Part shown: positions 61,326-64,000 of the stretch, one piece after another | Layout: the number at the start of each line of letters is the position of its first letter | How positions within the stretch are numbered: position 1 is the first letter of the stretch | Assembly: GCA_964030475.1 (NCBI GenBank) | Contig: CAXIPT010000003.1 | Span: 12,410,591-12,474,590, forward strand | Origin: Tethya wilhelma | Taxonomy: Eukaryota; Porifera; Demospongiae; Tethyida; Tethyidae | Length of the DNA: 64,000 bases | Direction of reading: 5' to 3' | Notes under the pieces: generated by a model | The model's database searches: none | What the model was told of the DNA's origin: nothing | The model's input: the letters and a program-made list of their open reading frames with translations, nothing else | Program-made: the position numbers and the translations under genes

Positions 61326-64000
61326 TCAATGCAAATATTTTTCTTCTCGTCCTCTCAATAATAATTGTTCTGTTGGTAATTGAGGTCCCTTTCTCTCTCT
61401 GTACATGGAGGCAGGTTGGTAGCTAGTCCCTCCACACTTGACACAAGGCTCCACGGGCAGGCGGCTGGTGAAGGAATAGCACTTGTGAGAACACTGCCTG
61501 CACTTGAAGCACCTCTTGGTCACTTGGAGCCAGTCCAGAGGGTGTCTCTCCTTCACACACAGCTCACCAGGAGACTCAGCAACGTACTTGCACTGCACAG
61601 AGACACACATGCAAATTCATACAATTCATCCTACTAATGCATGCAGCAGATAAATGCAACATTTTTAGCATACTGGACATTTCTCCATAATTAACCATTT
61701 CCACATGTACAGTGTGCATATAGCTAACAGTTAGTGCAAGTTGGTGATTGGACATACCTCTCTGCACTTCACAACCTTCACTCTGAGCTGAGTGATGGCC
61801 GCCAGCCTCTCCTCAATGTTCTCCTTCTTCTCCAGACGATCAAAATACTCCTGTTCCTTATCCCACTCGTCCTACACAGATCACATGACAGTCACATGTC
61901 ACATGGCAGTCTATATTACCTACCTCTCTAACGACCCAATCATGTGACGACCTGGCATTCATGATCCGTTCAACTTCTCTCAAATCAAGACCACTCTTCT
62001 TAGCCTCTCCACTCTGGTTGTCATGGTGACCATCTGGAGCCGAGATAGAGAGTGTGTTAATGATATTCATAGCCTCCAGTGGTCCATGGTCTATGGTCGT
62101 GGTGGACACAATGGCCACTGAGGCTAACCACCAGCCTGGCTGAGGGGATATTAGCACCTCAGAAGGTACAATGATTGCTGCTACAACTTACCACAAGTCT
62201 GGATGCTCATCTCAACCCTCTCCTCAATCTCGTTAATCTTCCTATTAGTCAGGGGTCTCCTCTCCAACAAGGGATCAGGTTTGATTGGACCAGTCTGGCG
62301 GACCACTTGCAACGCTTTTAACTGTATTGATTCAGCAAGTGGTAAATGAATTTCAAATAATTGTATTATTGCAGAAGTTCATCTACTAATTGTTATACTT
62401 ACCTTTGCTAGTGATGGCTTCTTTGCAGTGGCAGTGTTTCCAAGGTTGACCACACCCCATGACCTATTGAACCCCCGTCCTAATTGAGGGACCAGAGGTT
62501 TGACGCTGTTCTCTTGGAGGAACTGGGAGACTGGTTTATCTGGGGATTTCCCTTTATCTTTCTCCTTCTTTACAACCTCCTTTTTCTGATAATGTTGATT
62601 CAACATTCTTGCACCGACACTTTGGGTCTGTAGCATCTTTTTACTGCAGTCACATGACCATTACATAATACCACCATTACACATGATAGTCACATGACTT
62701 TAGACACTTACAATGTATCCGATCCTTCATGGACAGTAACTCCTCCCTTTTTCTTGGCCACACCCCCTAAACCAGCAGCCTCCTTTCGTTCTTGAACATC
62801 TTTCATCACACCAGCGACTGATCCACGTGCCCCCGGGCAAATAGCCTCTCCGAGGGGGAGCTCCTATCATTAACATGGCTTGATGAGGACTTCCCACCAT
62901 CACCACTCCAGCTGTGTATGTCTGTCCACCATAATAGTAGACCTCTGTCCCAGTGCTCTTGAAGAGCCTTTCCTTGAGCCTACCAGCGTTGGGACTGGGA
63001 CCATACCTGGAGATAGTCAACAATTGGAATGTCACATTTCTTTCTTTTAAGAATTACCTGTACTCAGTGGAGTAAACACAGCAAAGGGAAGAAACACACA
63101 ATTGCTAGAGATATTGTGAGTTGTCATGAGTATGAGATCAAGTGTTTGTATGGAAGAGCTATTGTCCCGCTGCCCAGCCTATCTCTGCCCCCCACCCCCC
63201 TCCCTCCCTCCCTCTCCTCTCTCCTCTCACCCATGCTGTAACTCCATCCTGTGAGACCTCATCTTGGAGTACGCTCCCTGGATGTGGTAGTCACAGTAGC
63301 CGCCATCGGAGGTCTTGGTAAAGTTAGAGCACCTCTTGCCGCTCTTAGTGTGGGCCTTGCACGTGGTGTACTCGTAGGCCACGCCCATCACCATCACCTT
63401 CTGGGGGTGGTCGATGGACAGGGCTACGTTGTTACTATGGCAACGACCATCGGTGGCTGAATCAGACGTCCCCTGTGGAACAATCAGTTGGACAGCAAAC
63501 AGAATCATAGGAGGAGAAGCCTCGACTATAGTAAGATTGAAAAAATTTTTTGCGATTCTTGTTTCACAATATTTGTTTCCACCATTGCTGACAATTACAA
63601 TCATCTTCAAATTAATTAGCTAACGTAAAATTCTTAAGCATCAAAATTACGAGCCTCCCAGTCACTGGTTGACTCACCTCCCTGTCTGGCATGATGCTGG
63701 CGTTGAGGAGTGCTATGACCGATGGCCTGAGGGGTCTTCCAGTGCTCCTGGTAGGCCTTGCCAAACAGGAACAGAGTCACCACAGCTGACGTACTGGAGA
63801 GGTCTGACAACTTCCAGATGGCGTACTTTTCTCCTTTCTTTGTATCTCTGTTGTAAGTGAGTGTGGAGGGACACAATGACATTAGGTGGACCAGACAAAT
63901 GAGGACAATACAGTGCACACCGTCTGAACCGAATCCCGTCATTAAATACTACACATGACACAATTGGCGTGTGCAACTTTTACACTGGTGATAGCTGGCT
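61326..64000 (-). CDS. MCM10: Replication factor MCM10, 5' end beyond the window
   Basis: MCM10 binds the CMG helicase, single-stranded DNA and DNA polymerase alpha during origin firing. From the right edge the minus strand encodes the OB-fold (GEKYAIWKLSDLSSTSAVVTLFLFGKAYQEHWKT; key pieces KYAIWKLSDL and LFLFGKAY), LSIDHPQKVMVMG and the CCCH zinc finger CKAHTKSGKRCSN ... YCDYH. A linker follows with RLKERLF and YYYGGQTYTAG and a basic segment. The C-terminal domain ends the protein: EWDKEQEYFDRLEKKENIEE, then a Zn-ribbon pair (CFKCRQCSHKC, CVKCGG) and the hallmark segment RGREEKYLH with the stop at 61326. The 5' exons before the OB-fold are outside the window. Between about 62945 and 62870 the frame shifts; a 43-nt intron (GTGGTG...GATAG) would restore it. 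Confidence 0.92.

Overview
This is an animal nuclear genome window (64 kb, one 716-base gap of N at 7922-8637 and seven isolated single Ns). Genes carry short GT-AG introns, lie head to head or tail to tail at short distances, and are interrupted by many (AC)n and (AG)n microsatellites and small inverted-repeat elements. The content is metazoan: a TRIM-NHL protein, a P-loop NTPase with a death domain, an ETS-like domain, a CXXC finger, a LMLN-type metalloprotease with EGF repeats, PAN3, PRORP and MCM10. The Roc-like/STAND NTPase plus death-domain architecture and the compact genes fit a sponge (Porifera) best. That is inference, not proof.

Layout. 1-7575: no recognisable gene; microsatellites and short tandem repeats. 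7576-10023 (-): unidentified Ser/Pro-rich protein broken by the gap. 10647-13227 (+): SDHB lacking its C-terminal iron-sulphur half. 13373-14279 (-): AKTIP/Ft1 UEV-like gene lacking its C-terminus. 14362-16615 (+): complete PRORP (protein-only RNase P). 16984-21196 (-): PAN3. 21517-23325 (-): 3' part of a VIT/VWA protein (copy A). 26189-28544 (-): TRIM-NHL protein without RING and without the second B-box. 28897-34157 (-): NTPase + death domain + ETS-like domain in phase-matched exons. 38705-39498 (-): exon ending inside a CXXC finger, phase-compatible with the NTPase gene. 42808-43646 (+): N-terminal half of a full RING/B-box TRIM, cut at a single N and joined to a VIT fragment. 44191-47769 (-): complete VIT/VWA protein (copy B). 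48241-49234 (-): glutathione S-transferase. 49476-53270 (+): TRMU. 53443-60374 (-): LMLN/invadolysin-like protease. 61326 to the right edge (-): MCM10.

The most interesting object is the minus-strand gene at 28897-34157 (possibly reaching 39498). It encodes a nucleotide-binding switch, a death domain and a divergent ETS fold, perhaps with a CXXC DNA-binding finger in front. I know of no described protein with this architecture.

Assembly quality matters here. Three of the single Ns (34778, 37360, 56949) separate two near-identical tandem copies of 882-1494 bp, which look like unmerged contig ends or haplotypes rather than biology. The N at 43647 joins two unrelated genes. SDHB and AKTIP converge on 13228-13372 and both lose their 3' ends there, pointing to a deletion or collapsed join. 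Housekeeping genes cover the mitochondrion (SDHB, PRORP, TRMU), mRNA decay (PAN3), replication (MCM10) and redox metabolism (GST). They are not a single pathway.
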